64,000 nucleotides of DNA, taken from NCBI GenBank assembly GCA_963691705.1, contig OY829540.1:70108367-70172366 (forward strand), written 5' to 3'. The position numbers and the translations under genes are program-made. Below, piece after piece: positions 22,739 to 35,450 of this stretch (within the stretch, counting starts at the first letter, position 1; each line of letters begins with the position of its first letter). The stretch comes from Viola odorata. Taxonomy: Eukaryota; Streptophyta; Magnoliopsida; Malpighiales; Violaceae. The notes below the pieces were generated by a model. That model was not told the DNA's origin and ran no database searches. It saw nothing but the letters and a program-made list of their open reading frames with translations.

Positions 22739-25127
22739 TCATAAAACTGGAGTTAAAAGAGATTTGTCGGTGAAGTGTGCTTCCAAGTTTGCAACCACAA
22801 GGTCTGCCATTGCGTTGCTGGTCTCTATTGTATCAGATCCCAGATGAGGGGAGAGGACAACATTGTCAAGGCTAAGCAATTCTTCGGGTACGTCAGGCTC
22901 GTTCTCATATACATCAAGCCCCGCACCACCCAGCCGGCCTTCGAGCAATGCAGACACAAGCGCTGGCTCATCGATATGAGCTCCTCGCCCGATGTTGATG
23001 AGAATACCTTTCGGACCCAATGCATCAATGACTTCAGCATTGATAATGTGGCGGGTTTCCTCCATCAAAGCGCATGCAACGACAAGGATTTCGCAACTCT
23101 TAGCTAAGTCTACAATGCTTGAGTAGTAATGGTAACTGAAATGCGGCTTTTCAGATCTAGAGTGGTAACTGATGGAGCAACCAAACCCTTCAGCTCTCTC
23201 TGCAATTGCTGAGCCAATCCTGCCCAACCCAACAATTCCAACTGATTTACCAGTGAACTGAAATAACAAAGAAACATATAAATAAGTGAATTATTGCAAT
23301 ACAAATTGCTGCACTAAAAAAATACATATGGACAGAAACTTGATTATCAGAAAACACTATTAACTGATGAAATGTGGTGAGCTCCCTAATCAAGTGGAAC
23401 TCACCTGCATAGCGTAGAATTCTTGTTTCTTTCAGAGCATTTTAAGTCCTGTAGCATTCATGATACCGATCCTCTATATTCAAATGCATATGGCATACCC
23501 CAATTGAATTAATATTTTGTATAAAGCATTTTAAGTTACTATAGTTTTCCTAAATTTCTGTGTCACAATTGTAACTGAAATTCACTAGTTCTCAGACCTA
23601 AATCCTTTTTCCAGAAAATCCAGAAATACTCTGCTACTTCATACCGGAGTTGTGCACGGAACACACATCTATTATGATACTACTAGCTAAAGTACCTACT
23701 GCATGAATGGTCCATCACTACCTAAATCATACCGGCTGGACACAATGTAGCTGGCAGCCATGATATATCAAACAAAAACTGTATCTAATCATCCTGTAAA
23801 GCACGTTCTTGTAGTTATCTTCCACTTCTTTGATGAGCAGTTAACAACATGTTACAGAATCAATCAACAAAAAGTTAATGAATTTATTGGATGTTCTTCA
23901 AGTTTAACAAAGTTGCAGCTTCAAAATCTCAGAGTTATCGTATCCCACTTTGATTAGTAAGATGAAATATATCAACCTCGGACCACCAGAACAAGAACAG
24001 TGCATTTATCCTAATCACTTCATCATGTAAACTAAGTACCAGTACCATAAAAATGAGGATGTCCAAACAAACTTATCTAAAAACCAGATGAACTGTAACT
24101 GCAAGTCAAGAGCAGAAGTTGCAAGACATAAAAGGAAATTCAAACTTGCAAGTTATGGTTGAGAATCAACAGAGCTTCAGCTATACTTATCCTCATTGTT
24201 ACCAAGCACAGTAAAAGTAATGGTAGGCGAACCTTGCTAAAAAACAGAACAAAGTGGAGGAAGTTCATCTTCTACTGATTCAATTGTTTAAGGAGCCTAC
24301 AGTTGCTAATGTAAGTGATTAGGAAGTTCATCTTCTACTGCTGATTCAATTGTTTAAGGAGCCTACATTTGCTAATGTAAGTGATTATTCAATCACAACT
24401 TTATTATCTTTCTTTCTTTCTTTTTTTTAAAGAAACCCATTACTTTTTAGAGGAATGAAACTGAACTTGCAAATTATGAATAAATCTTGACAGTCAACAG
24501 AGTTCAGATAGTTTCCAATAGCCTCCACCACAAATTATGCAGAAGCACAACAAAAAAGAACTCACATTTCAACATACACATAACTCGACCAAACAAATCC
24601 AAGAACCCAAAAAGAACTTACATTTCAACACCCAATTCAATCAATTGACATAAAGAAAAGAACACCAAACTAAAACAACCAAAAAGCAAGAAAACACTAA
24701 CCTTTGTTGCCAATTGAAAATCACCATCCTTCCACTTCCCATTTCTCACAAACCCATCACCAACACAAACCTTCCTCAAAACCCCAATCATCAACCCAAT
24801 GGCCAAATCAGCAACATCATCGGTCAAAACATCAGGTGTGTTAGTAATTCTAATACCCTTTTCCTCACACTTTCTCAAATCAATCTTATCTAACCCAACG
24901 CTAAAAGTCGCCACTATCTCCAAATTTGGCAGTGCATCAATCAGTTCGGCATTTGCACCCACTTTGGTGTTGCCCACTATTGCCTTGACACTGTTTTTCT
25001 GGCTGATTTTCAAGAATTCTGCGAAAGAAGGATAATGCCAAAGCTTAAAGATAGTGAAACGAGCTTCCAGCTGTTCTTCTAAGTATGAGTACATCGGGCA
25101 AGTCATTAGAACTCCAACTGACTCCAT
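22739..25127 (-). CDS. HPR2: HPR2-type hydroxypyruvate/hydroxyphenylpyruvate reductase (copy 1, divergent)
   Basis: Predicted 314-residue D-isomer-specific 2-hydroxyacid dehydrogenase, likely cytosolic, reducing hydroxypyruvate or glyoxylate with NAD(P)H; close relatives in mints reduce 4-hydroxyphenylpyruvate. Exons 24702-25127 and 22739-23257, with a 1444-base phase-0 intron. The cofactor site [14 protein letters not shown] lies at about 153-166, followed by HSRSEKP, where the Arg is typical of NADPH use. Catalytic triad: Arg233 in NIGRG, Glu262 in YENEP, His280 in PHLGS. N-terminus [11 protein letters not shown] is the HPR2 signature. It differs from copies 2 and 3 in many loops ([14 protein letters not shown] versus [14 protein letters not shown]), so it is the older branch. 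The intron holds a 63-66-base tandem repeat (24258-24386). Confidence 0.92.
24258..24386. repeat. Tandem repeat in HPR2 copy 1 intron
   Basis: Two units, 24258-24320 and 24321-24386, both starting aggaagttcatcttctactg and ending taatgtaagtgatt. The second carries a 3-base insertion. Intronic, with no visible function. Confidence 0.85.
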
Positions 25128-26630
25128 TTCTGGCCGTGAGTAATGTGACGGGCAGGGTTTATGACGCAGGGAGGGTGGGCGGAGTGTTAAAAGTAAAAAA
25201 CAAGTGTGAACTTTAATATTTTAATTAATTAATCCTGCACTATTTTTTTTTAATAACCCCTAAATTTATTTATTTTTATTTTATTACTCCCTAGTTAAAA
25301 ATATCTTATGTACCATAAATTTTGTTAAAAAAATTATCACATCAACGAAAATATGACAATTTTTTTAACTGTAGGAGGTAATTAAACAAGAACAAATAAA
25401 TTTAAGGAATCATTAAATAAAAATAATATTCCAATGGGTGATTAATTAAACATTAAAATCTAGAATTTTTTATAGCTTTTACCCATTTTTATATACGAGT
25501 ACGTGCTTTGATATGTTTTTTTCTCTAGTAAATATATATTTATTTCCTTTTATATATATTGCATATCTATATTTATATATACATGTTTGTATTAAATTTT
25601 TCTTCCTTATTTTTTTTAATAAGGTTTTTTTCCATTTTTAAGGAAATAAATGATTATATCTAGTAATATTGTATTTATCCTTTTGCATAAATTTATTTAT
25701 TGGATGAACAAAAAAGAAAAAAAAAACAATCAAGGAGGGTGATTAATTAAAACATTAAAATTTATGGTTTTTTTATAGCTTTTATCTATTTTAAAAGTAT
25801 TTTTATGCCAATTTGTTAAAATATCGTAGATTTTAAAATAAATTTTGAAAATATTGGGCATGTAGATTTGCACTAATTTAGCAAATAAATTCTTCCATTG
25901 CCCATTTTATTTATCTTAATAATAAATCTAAAAATTTTCAAACAGATGAAATTACATAATTAGCACTAATAAAAATAAACAATTCTTTTTTTAAATAATC
26001 ATTACTGGTTTTTTATCGCTAAATGAACTTATATTTTGTGGACCAATATACGTAAAAAGAATGTAAATCTATTTAAACTTTCAAGAAAGACGTTAATTAA
26101 CATTATCACAAATATTTCCTAATCTACTACATTGATGAGCGAATATTTCTATATAAATATTTTTTTTCCTTTTTTTATTTATTCAATAAACAAATTTATA
26201 CAAAAAGATAAATACAATACCATACTATATTAGAAAATTGTTTGGTACCATACAACCATAAGAATGCCAGAATCCTCCGTGAAGACCAACTGCCTGAAAC
26301 TTCAGAGTTGTACTTGCCACCACTAACTTGAACCGACAGAGCATTAGGTTCATTTCACATTTGTTTTTACTTAACCTACTTTAAATTTCTGAAAACAATA
26401 AAAGAAAGAATTTGAAAGCTGGCAAAGCTCTTTCATAAACATAGCTGAAAAAATGAAAACACCCCTCATGATACATCTCCAGCATCCGACATGAAAAAAA
26501 TACTGGAGAGAATGACATGCAAATTAGGAATATTTAGGGTACAAACGTTGGTCCTTAAAAGTCATCTCTAACTCAGGTTAGCAATAATTTCTCCAATTCA
26601 ATGAAAGGGGTGAAAACAGTAAGGTAATAG
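25128..26630. other. AT-rich intergenic region with a dispersed repeat pair
   Basis: Very AT-rich. Two similar segments of about 60 bases (gggtgattaattaaa...tttttatagctttta) occur at about 25436-25490 and 25738-25790 in the same orientation. They may be ends or fragments of one repeat family. The part near 26630 is probably 3' untranslated DNA of the next minus-strand gene. Confidence 0.5.
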
Positions 26631-28727
26631 CTATACTTGAAACAAATGGTTCTTGTAGAATAAGGTCCAGTCTGAATCCTCGGAACGAACCAAAGCATCA
26701 CCATCAGTGCTTATAGACTCTGCACATGGACAAGTAACCTGACGAACAACCCCTCGCTTGGCTTCCTCATTGATACCACTTCCCATATTTACAAACTCCG
26801 TCGACTCAAAACCAGTAGTTGAAACCTGATCAGCCACCACATCAATATCCACTTTAGGAATCCTTGGATATTTTTGCTGATCATCTTTGCAGCCACTGTG
26901 ATCATCCTCATCATCAGATAAGCACCTGCAACTATCAAATTCATCCATCTCAAATACCCTACTCATCAATCCTTCTCTCCATGATATCCTCACATGAGAT
27001 TGTGATGCATTCTCTGGCATAGAATTAGAAAACCAAGATGCCCTATCTTCCACAAATTTCTGGAACTTAGAAAGATGAACAGAATTGGAAGGAGTAGTCA
27101 AATGATTGAACTGAAAACTTGAATTGGCAATATCCTTTGTTGATGAATTACTTGCTGGAGATAAATCTGAACTATGAAGAAGCTCAGCCACAGAACTGAG
27201 TTTGGAATCACAGTTGTGCATGTCTTCCAGGCTGGGTGTACTTAACCGTATCATGCCAGCTTGTGTACCTGAACTGCAGCCAGATTCTGGGGTCTGAATG
27301 ACATTCTTATAACCCAGTGAGTCTGTGGAGAATGGAGATTGCTCACTATCAATATCAACGCAATTCTTATTTTTTTCTTCTGGAGGTGATATGGTCAGAT
27401 CATCATGCACAGGAGACCCCACAGATTCTTGAAATGGAAAGAGCAAATTAGGACAATTCAAGGAAATGGCGTTCCTCCCTCTCCTAGAACTAGTGGTTGA
27501 AATACCCCTTCTGGTGCTGTTCTCACACAAATCCAGATGGAGACCATTTCCAGATGAAGGTGAAGCAGGAGAATTGAGGGTGGCACACTTATCCCATCTC
27601 TGGAAATGACCTGACCCGTTTGACAGAATCCCTTTTTGATTCCGATCCTTCTCGTTGCTAGGTGATAAAAGCCAATGCACTGAAGCATGAGCAGGCAAAG
27701 GCAACAAAGAAACACAGGAATTGGGATCACCTCTTATAACATTCTCTTTTACACTAAATTCATGCTGGTCATCATCATCATCATCATCCCTACCAAGACT
27801 AGCTAGAGCTTTACCTTCTCTAACAGTGAGTATCCCTCTAGGCTTACACTTCCTCTTATCACCAACACCTGATAAAAGATGGCCAGCACCATAGCAGGCA
27901 GGTGTGGTAGTTGTGGAACACGCCGCTTTGGACATGGTAGATGACCCACATTGTATCTCCGGTGACACCGAGGCCTGAACTGGAGGTGTCTTACAGTTTG
28001 CTGAGCCTGACTTCTCACAACCATCATTTACAACAATTTCATCTTCAATCACACAACCCAAATCAGACACACCTCCGACCTTACTCAAAGGCGTCAAATT
28101 TGCTGCATTAAAGTTAAAATACCTGTCCTCCTTGCGTTGCATTTTGTTATTAACAAGATCGGGATCGGGTTCGGAATCTGACGAAAGTTTAGTACTTGGA
28201 AGGTTTTTGGAAGTGGGTTTTTTCCCTGAGTGCCATTTGTGTAGGCACGAATGCTTAACATTCGCTGCTTCGAATGGAACAGCCTTATATCGATTATTTG
28301 TGTTGATGGTAGGTCTAACGACAGGGGCTGATTTTGGGGTTTTAACAGAAGAAGAGTGAGAGAGGAAGAACCTGAGGCAGCCTTTTGGTGCTTCAAAAGA
28401 GGAGGTAGAAACAGATGCGTCGCAAGTGATTTGGTTGTTGATGTCTCCATTCGGGTCTCTGCTGCATCTCTTTTCTTTCTGCTGCTGCCCCTTGGATTGG
28501 ATCTTTGAGGTGGTTGTTAATGGCGTTGATAAAGGTTTCTTCTGCTTAAGGATTCTTGAAGATGAATTGTTCATTTTGATTTGCAGGGGTGTGGGCGTGG
28601 AATGAGGAAGAAGATCTAGTGGAACTGACTGACTACTGGTTTGAATTTTGAACGGTGGAATGCGGGGGGAGACTGGAGAGGGTGTTGCTTCCGAGTTTGC
28701 CTTTGCCCTTCTTTTTTGGATTGACAC
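26631..28727 (-). CDS. Unrecognised 698-residue plant protein, uninterrupted frame
   Basis: A single 2.1-kb open frame with no intron. I do not recognise a named domain. Visible features: a basic, Ser/Pro/Thr-rich N-terminal 100 residues; a short conserved-looking motif KGCLRFFLSHSSS (about 114-126); KCKPRGILTVREGKA (about 293-307); an Asp run DDDDDDD (about 314-321); SVHWLLSP (about 350-357); ISWREGLMSRVFEMDEFDSC (about 583-602); and a C-terminus DWTLFYKNHLFQV. The tryptophan-containing islands in low-complexity sequence suggest a disordered protein with short linear motifs, possibly nuclear. Composition and length argue for a real gene rather than a chance frame. No function is proposed. 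Confidence 0.8.
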   Translation of the reverse strand: MSIQKRRAKANSEATPSPVSPRIPPFKIQTSSQSVPLDLLPHSTPTPLQIKMNNSSSRILKQKKPLSTPLTTTSKIQSKGQQQKEKRCSRDPNGDINNQITCDASVSTSSFEAPKGCLRFFLSHSSSVKTPKSAPVVRPTINTNNRYKAVPFEAANVKHSCLHKWHSGKKPTSKNLPSTKLSSDSEPDPDLVNNKMQRKEDRYFNFNAANLTPLSKVGGVSDLGCVIEDEIVVNDGCEKSGSANCKTPPVQASVSPEIQCGSSTMSKAACSTTTTPACYGAGHLLSGVGDKRKCKPRGILTVREGKALASLGRDDDDDDDQHEFSVKENVIRGDPNSCVSLLPLPAHASVHWLLSPSNEKDRNQKGILSNGSGHFQRWDKCATLNSPASPSSGNGLHLDLCENSTRRGISTTSSRRGRNAISLNCPNLLFPFQESVGSPVHDDLTISPPEEKNKNCVDIDSEQSPFSTDSLGYKNVIQTPESGCSSGTQAGMIRLSTPSLEDMHNCDSKLSSVAELLHSSDLSPASNSSTKDIANSSFQFNHLTTPSNSVHLSKFQKFVEDRASWFSNSMPENASQSHVRISWREGLMSRVFEMDEFDSCRCLSDDEDDHSGCKDDQQKYPRIPKVDIDVVADQVSTTGFESTEFVNMGSGINEEAKRGVVRQVTCPCAESISTDGDALVRSEDSDWTLFYKNHLFQV

Positions 28728-29663
28728 ACTCTAGGTCCTTAATGTTTAGTGAAATGTGCAGTTGACTACTTAAGGGTTTAAACAAATCAATTAACTCCCT
28801 AACATTGTTAAGAACTAGTGCGGTTCGATCCTTGCCTTTAAAAGAAGGTTCATAAGTAGTAGCGACAGCTTTTTTCATTAAATAAAATAGAATAAAACAT
28901 AATACATTAATCTATATCTATATCTATATATAAAAGTAGGAACTTCTTAATCTTTTTTTATACCTTTAATATCCTCGTTCTTACAAAATATTACATTAGA
29001 TGTGTTTAACTTAAGTAAAACATGGGTAGTAATAAAGAATAAAATACGGAAATTTAGTTAGGTTAAAACATCTTTTTTTTAAATAAAAAAATCCACTTAA
29101 TCTTTAAAAAAATTAATATTCTTTTAGAAATCATCCATTTATTTTTATAAGTAAAAGTGAGATTCGAATATAATTTTGAATTCCTATTCGTAATTTTGAC
29201 ATCAGTAATAAACTAGATATCCATCGACTAAAATGCATCCATTTGGCTTCCTAAATAATTCTTAATATTTGCAATTTCAATCAAATTTGACCATTTTAGT
29301 GTTTTAATTTTATACTTTAAAGTTTCTTAAAAGTAAAAATTACAAAAAAATTATAAAAATCAAGAAAAAATATAACGAAGGTTGATAAGAGATAACGAAA
29401 AGAACTAAATTGTGATTAAAATTTTCAAAAAGGTTAAAACTTTAACCCTTAAATATATCATCTTGACCATTCAATTTATGATGAAAAAACTAAATTGCTG
29501 TTAATCATCTCATTTATATTTAAGGGTTGAGATCCAAAAGAATATATGGGAACCGAATCCGAAAGGAGATGATTATCTCTAAAGTCTTGAAAAAAAACAC
29601 TTGATGAACAAACTGAAGTGAGTTCGAGTCTTACATCAGCGTATAAATAAACAAGGACTCCTT
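28728..29663. other. AT-rich intergenic region
   Basis: Promoter of the 698-residue gene and 3' region of the DUF4220 gene, otherwise AT-rich DNA with a short tatcta repeat near 28915. No gene seen. Confidence 0.4.
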
Positions 29664-31823
29664 TTAATCAGACTCTGACACACGATGTCCCCGATACTGA
29701 CTGTCATCCTCTAAAAGAATCTGCATTTCCCTGAGGAGAGCAATGCGTTGCCTAGGTATATTACTTGTTCCCTCCCTCCCAATCAATATATTCGTCATAG
29801 TCTTCATCTCTTCCGAAAGTTCATCCCATTTCTTCTCCAGAGAATCATCTGCTGCCGTGACATTAGCTACGCGATACTGTTGACTTAGGCCAAGATGTGC
29901 CATCAGAAGACAAACATGGCTCAGCAACTCTCCTCCTCTTCTTAATTGTAGTACATGCTCTTTCCAACTGCAGTGACAAGCTGCATAACCCACCATTTCG
30001 ACCCAAACTTTAGCTATCAGCACCCACTTATCACACGAATCATACGTCAGCAACTCTTTGGCAAGCTCAGAAGCAACAATCAGTACTGACTTCCTCCTTT
30101 CTTCTCCTGTTATAGCACCTGTATTCCATTGAAGCAATTCAAGGCAAACTTCTTTTTCGTTACTCGATGTCTTGTTACCTTCTTTTAGAAACATACTAAC
30201 CTCGTGACAGATATCTCCGATTCTTGATTTCATACCACCAATACCTTCCGGTACCATACCTGGTTTCATTACAAGCAGATACAACATGTAATCCGATAAC
30301 CTTTTGCTGGTCTCTGATAAGGGGTAATTGTTATCCACATCATGATGATAGCAAAGATCAGTAGCGATATGCCAAATTAGGATACTATGGTAGAACTCAG
30401 TTTCAATTGTGGTGTGCTCAAAATCATAATCACATTGAATCTTTTGTAGCACACCATCGCCTCTCTGAGTCATTAATTTCTTGGCTACCCTTGTGTGATC
30501 CTCGAGATTACTCATAATCATCTGACCTTTCGCCAAAAGCTCCTTACTGATCAAATCTTTCATCCCATCATCCACATCCTTCCAAGTTATTTGGAAATGC
30601 TTCATCATTTCCTCAATGCCCAAAAGTTCACCAACTCCAATCAAGTTTGCACACTTGACAATGGATCTTGATGTGCTCTTGGTTTTGCAGCAGGAACTTA
30701 TCAGGTTATATTGCCCCACAGAACTTGACCACCTCTTGCCATTTGTCAGAATTTTCCAGCAAGATTCTGATGGTACATTGTCAGACTTAGTCCACCAAAC
30801 CATTGTCCAATCGGAGAAGAAAAGATATATCAAAGAATATACCTCAAGAACAAGAAACCCCACCACCAATATGTAAGTTACATCAACATCAGCTGATTTG
30901 TAGTTGCGTTTATTGACAAAAACTGAATAAAGAACCAATCCAATAACCGAGCAAGAGAAGCTGATGGAGCGAAGAATGATCCCTAATCGAGAATAAACCA
31001 AAGGAGCCTTTGTATACAGCACATCAAACATGAAACCAAGTTCAATTTCTACAACCTGAAAGGCTCCTCCTTTTGCAGGTGACAGAGAAGAAACAACCGA
31101 ATAGCTGTCCTTTAACTCTGTAATCCCAAGAGGAATGTTCTGAAAGAGATACATAGACATGTTGAACAAGTAATAGGCTTGATGTACATAATTTTTCATT
31201 GTAGGAGGTGGTGGACTTTGCCGCGGAGCTATCTTCTCACCCCCGCTGCCTTCTTTCGCAGGAGAAGCCGAAAGCAAAGAATCTTTCATGTTCTCCGCAC
31301 TCGAATACCTCTGCACCCAAACTCTCTCCCCATACTTAACAAATGCGGTAATGAAAATTGGAATGGCTGGAAATTCAAGGGTAGTTCTACCCCAAATCCT
31401 TACAAAAATATACAAGGCCATTACACTTTGCGTTCCAAGATCAAGCAAGTGTCTTAGCCATAACTCATTGTCTTCAATGCTGTAAGAAGTGATTGTATCG
31501 GGGCCGCCGAGGTGTAACAGAAGGAAAGGTGCCCAAAATGTTTGGATTAAAGTGTTTGTTGCTGGGGAATCACCCTCTCCTTGGCTACTAGAAATGTTGC
31601 CCAAGGCAAAAGTTGCAATCATGTCTGCTGATAAATAAGCAGACCACACAAGAACCCTAATCCAAACATTGGAAATGTATTTTCTCCTGGAACCAAATGC
31701 AATGAGCAAGATTTGGAGAAAGAGACTTGATAAGACTAACCCTCTTGTCTGCCATACGTTCCAAAGTTGTATGACTTTGTCTGAAACGATCCCCTCTGAA
31801 ATGACCCCAACTGCTGCTGACAT
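29664..31823 (-). CDS. DUF4220/DUF594 membrane protein
   Basis: Predicted 719-residue protein from an uninterrupted coding frame. The N-terminal half has about six hydrophobic segments typical of DUF4220, beginning LWNVWQTRGLVLSSLFLQI and including VWSAYLSADMIATFALG and LLHLGGPDTITSYSIEDNEL. The C-terminal half carries the DUF594 motif ILIWHIATDLCYH and ends with a charged tail. The family is large and plant-specific, with no settled biochemical role. A likely leader intron runs 31840-32086 (donor GTATGT after ccttgcag; acceptor ctccag) and puts the 5' exon near 32087-32300. The start MSAAVGVISEG directly follows the leader. Confidence 0.88.
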   Translation of the reverse strand: MSAAVGVISEGIVSDKVIQLWNVWQTRGLVLSSLFLQILLIAFGSRRKYISNVWIRVLVWSAYLSADMIATFALGNISSSQGEGDSPATNTLIQTFWAPFLLLHLGGPDTITSYSIEDNELWLRHLLDLGTQSVMALYIFVRIWGRTTLEFPAIPIFITAFVKYGERVWVQRYSSAENMKDSLLSASPAKEGSGGEKIAPRQSPPPPTMKNYVHQAYYLFNMSMYLFQNIPLGITELKDSYSVVSSLSPAKGGAFQVVEIELGFMFDVLYTKAPLVYSRLGIILRSISFSCSVIGLVLYSVFVNKRNYKSADVDVTYILVVGFLVLEVYSLIYLFFSDWTMVWWTKSDNVPSESCWKILTNGKRWSSSVGQYNLISSCCKTKSTSRSIVKCANLIGVGELLGIEEMMKHFQITWKDVDDGMKDLISKELLAKGQMIMSNLEDHTRVAKKLMTQRGDGVLQKIQCDYDFEHTTIETEFYHSILIWHIATDLCYHHDVDNNYPLSETSKRLSDYMLYLLVMKPGMVPEGIGGMKSRIGDICHEVSMFLKEGNKTSSNEKEVCLELLQWNTGAITGEERRKSVLIVASELAKELLTYDSCDKWVLIAKVWVEMVGYAACHCSWKEHVLQLRRGGELLSHVCLLMAHLGLSQQYRVANVTAADDSLEKKWDELSEEMKTMTNILIGREGTSNIPRQRIALLREMQILLEDDSQYRGHRVSESD

Positions 31824-33175
31824 CTTTTTCCTTACTCAACTGGAGTTGCTAAGAATTGGAAATTCAACAAATGTTTCTTTTTAGTAAATGATGAAGTTTA
31901 AATATTTAACAACCTGCAAATTACTCTGAGCATACAAGAAGCAATGCAGTGAAATTACAGAAAATAATTCATATGAGATCATGCTCTCTCTTAACACATG
32001 TGAAAGACCATTAATTAGGAATAATCAAAACATATACTGCTATACATAAACATAATTCTTGTGACAAAAATCATTCATTGACATACCTGCAAGGCAAGAA
32101 AAGATGGGCTGGGCGACTGCTGCAAATTCAGGTGGAGAGACTGAAAAACCTCTTAGCAATCTTGGTAAGGAAAAGGGTTTTTTGTTGGCAGATTCTGGAA
32201 TTTATGGGTGCGGTAGTAGCCAGGCATCGGAGCTTGCAGCTATCTGGATCTCATGCTTGCTTGACTATTGAGAAACGAATTATAAAATATAAAAAGATTC
32301 CAAAAGATAAAAGTTATTGCAATAATGAGTAAGTTTGAGACAGTAGTGGGACATACTACGTCCCTCTTGTCTTTTTTTTAATTCATTCCTCAGTTTTTAC
32401 CTGTATTTTTCATTATTTTTGGTAGAACTAAATAAACTAATGCTTCACTAATGAATAAGTGTATGACATTGCCAGCTGAGTAGGTTCAAATTACAAAGAA
32501 CTCATTACTTTTCTTAATATAAATCTCCTTTTTCGACCCAAAAAAAAATAGAATTTTTATTCTTTTCAAGAAAATGAGCACCTGTATTTTTATTTTTATT
32601 TTCATAATTTAGTAATTCAAGTTTTTCTTTCTAAGAAGATAAATGAGAGAATTCAACGCCTCACACATCTTTACTTTAGAGAAAGTATCACTGAATTACA
32701 AACTCGTCCGTTATTATATGAAATTTGGAGATAACATCACATTTGGTAAAAAGGAAAAATAACATTTTATCGAGCATAAAAGTTTAAGAATGCACTAGAT
32801 AATAAATAGCCAATGTTGGTGGTTGGTCCCTACTCCCTTGTACTATATGGAAATGTCTTCTTACAAATAATTGCAAGGCCCATGTCAAAAGGGTTGATGA
32901 ACTTCTCCTGATGAATGTGAATGCCAAGAAAAGGTCAGAATTTAGAACATATTTCCAAACAGAGACAAAAAAAACTTGACCAAAAAGAAACTTTTCTATC
33001 ATGAACTGCATAAAAACTTGAAATCACTAAATAGAAAGCAAGATCATCAATTCCTTCTGATTACATAAACAGCCACGCCTTACCCGTCGAAATGACACTA
33101 ATTTATTCAAGCAGCAAGCAATGATACAACCTTAAACGATGCAAGCATTGTCCTTCATACGCTTAATGTTTGTAT
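31824..33175. other. Leader region of the DUF4220 gene and 3' region of HPR2 copy 2
   Basis: Contains the inferred leader intron and first exon of the DUF4220 gene, then AT-rich intergenic DNA, then 3' untranslated DNA of the next reductase. No other gene seen. Confidence 0.45.
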
Positions 33176-35450
33176 TCACACTACAGGAGTTAATAGTGGC
33201 TTGTTCAAAAAATGAGCTTCCAAGTTGCCAATTACAAGGTCACCCATTTCTTTCCTAGTTTCCTCTGTGCCACTTCCCACGTGAGGGACTAAAACTACAT
33301 TTTCAAGTCCAAACAGCTCCTCCGGTACGTGAGGTTCGTTTTCGAACACATCCAGGCCAGCACCACCCAACCGGCCTTCAACTAGTGCAGACATTAGCTC
33401 TGGTTCATCAACATGAGGACCCCTACCAATGTTGATCAGTACGCCCTTCACACCCAGTGCATTTATCACTTCACGGTTTACAATATGTCGGGTCTCTTCG
33501 GTTAGAGCGCAAGCAACAACAAGGATGTCACAGTTGGCAGCAAGTTCAAGAACAGTGGGATAGTATTTGTACTTCACATCTGGTTTTTCTGTCCGAGAAG
33601 AGTAGCTGATGGAGCATTTAAATGCTTCAGCCCTCTTGGCAATTGCCGTGCCGATTCTTCCCAATCCAATAATGCCAACTTTCTTACCAGTGAACTGAAA
33701 AAATAAAACAACTATAAATTCACAGAAGAAACAGTCATGAGAAAATAGAAGGCGCCAACAAAACAAAACCATCAAACCTTAATTCATTGATCTAGCAAGT
33801 AACAAAATGGATCACTGCATCCTCGAGAATTAAAAATTGCTGAACTAAACAAGCCATGTGGTCTGTACCCAATTATTTGATAAAGCTTATATTTTGGGTA
33901 ATGGGACATGCTTAAGAAAGCTAGAATTAAGCAAAAGGAAGGGAAAAGGACAGAACTCGCAAGCTATTCTCAAGGCGAGAAGGTAAGGAAATGAAGCAGA
34001 ATGGAACACATTTAGTTTATTTGAAATTGGAAGTCTTTTTATCAGGAGAGACATAGGAAACTGGAGCTTTTCACATGTTAGAATCTAAAATGAAAAACGC
34101 ATCATATTACAGCACTTGGTTCGCATAGCTGCTGGCATTGGGAATAGATTTACGATAATAGAAGACCAGGCATAAAAAGCACATAGGAATATCATGGACC
34201 AACATCCAAGATAAACAATTTATTGCACTATTCGAGATTTAATAGCATATAGCCATCCCATGAAATGTTGAGTTAAGCTGCTGGTGTAGGAGTCAAGTTG
34301 CTTTGTTCCTCCAGCTCCATTCACAATTCATATTCAGTCAGTGTATAGACTCTAAAGGTACACTTGCAAGCTAATGGTGCCAAATACCACCACAGACTTC
34401 CTCTTCCCAACATTCCAAGAAGCATGGGAAAAACAGTTGCATTGTGTTTCAAACATTTATGCATAACACATGAGCATTATGTGATCAATGCACGTGAGTT
34501 GCAATATCTATGAATTTCTCCATCCAAGTCCCAACAGTAAAACGTGACATCAAGGCATATTTGGACTCAGTTTTTCATCTAGGTGGTCAATGGGATTTAC
34601 TAAAAGCTGTAACCAATATCAGAAAGGAGCTTTTTTTTTAAGAGATCCTGCCACACTGTGTGCTCGAGGGCACTCAATAGAGGTATTGATTACTTGCCTC
34701 TACCACTACAATTTTCAACACACCTTTAACAATCGTCCTAACTGCACTCTTAGTAGTCTCCTGTATTTGGTAAGCGTCGACTTAAACAAAATCAGGCATA
34801 GAAATAACAACTCAACAATCCAACTAAGGGTCAAAACTAAGATTTAAAGCTGAATTTTCAAATAATAAGACATTCCATGAGCCTACTTGACTTGAAGAAT
34901 TTACACCATCAAACAGCAGATCAATCACGATACTTCCTAGCCCATAACAAATTCAATCCATTTAGACAAACAAAAATAATAAACAAGACCCAGAATCTTA
35001 GAAATGGCACAGAAGTAATCAAACCTTAGTAGTGAGCTTGTAATCGCCCTTCTTCCAAAGTCCACTCCTCACGTACCGATCACTCTCACACAACCTCCTC
35101 AACACGGCCAACATCAACCCAATAGCCAAATCCGCCACATCATCGGTCAACACATCGGGCGTGTTAGTGACCCGTATACCCTTTTCCCTGCACTTGGCCA
35201 AATCAATCTTGTCGAGTCCCACGCTGTAACTCGCCACGATTTCCAAGTGAGGCAACTTGTCAATTAGCTCCGCATCGGCACCGAATACGCCGCTTCCCAC
35301 AATAGCTCGGATGGATGAATTGTGGGAGGCTAAGAACTCGGATTTGTCAGGGACAGAATCGAGCTTGTAGAGGGTGAAACGCTTCTCGAGCTGCTCGACA
35401 AGGTAAGGGTAGATTGGTGGGCAAGTCATGAGGACGCCGATGGATTCCAT
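33176..35450 (-). CDS. HPR2: HPR2-type hydroxypyruvate/hydroxyphenylpyruvate reductase (copy 2)
   Basis: Predicted 314-residue 2-hydroxyacid dehydrogenase. Exons 35025-35450 and 33176-33694 are identical in length and phase to copies 1 and 3; the intron is 1330 bases. Cofactor loop [16 protein letters not shown], then SSRTEKP; catalytic Arg233 (NIGRG), Glu262 (FENEP) and His280 (PHVGS). It is much closer to copy 3 than to copy 1, and the likeness extends into the intron (for example cctccagctccattca at about 34309 against cctccagcaccattca at 37389). That indicates a recent tandem duplication of the whole gene. Nothing suggests loss of activity. Confidence 0.93.

Noticed and set aside
22775..23107. 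110-codon plus-strand frame
   Set aside because: Antisense shadow of the second exon of HPR2 copy 1.
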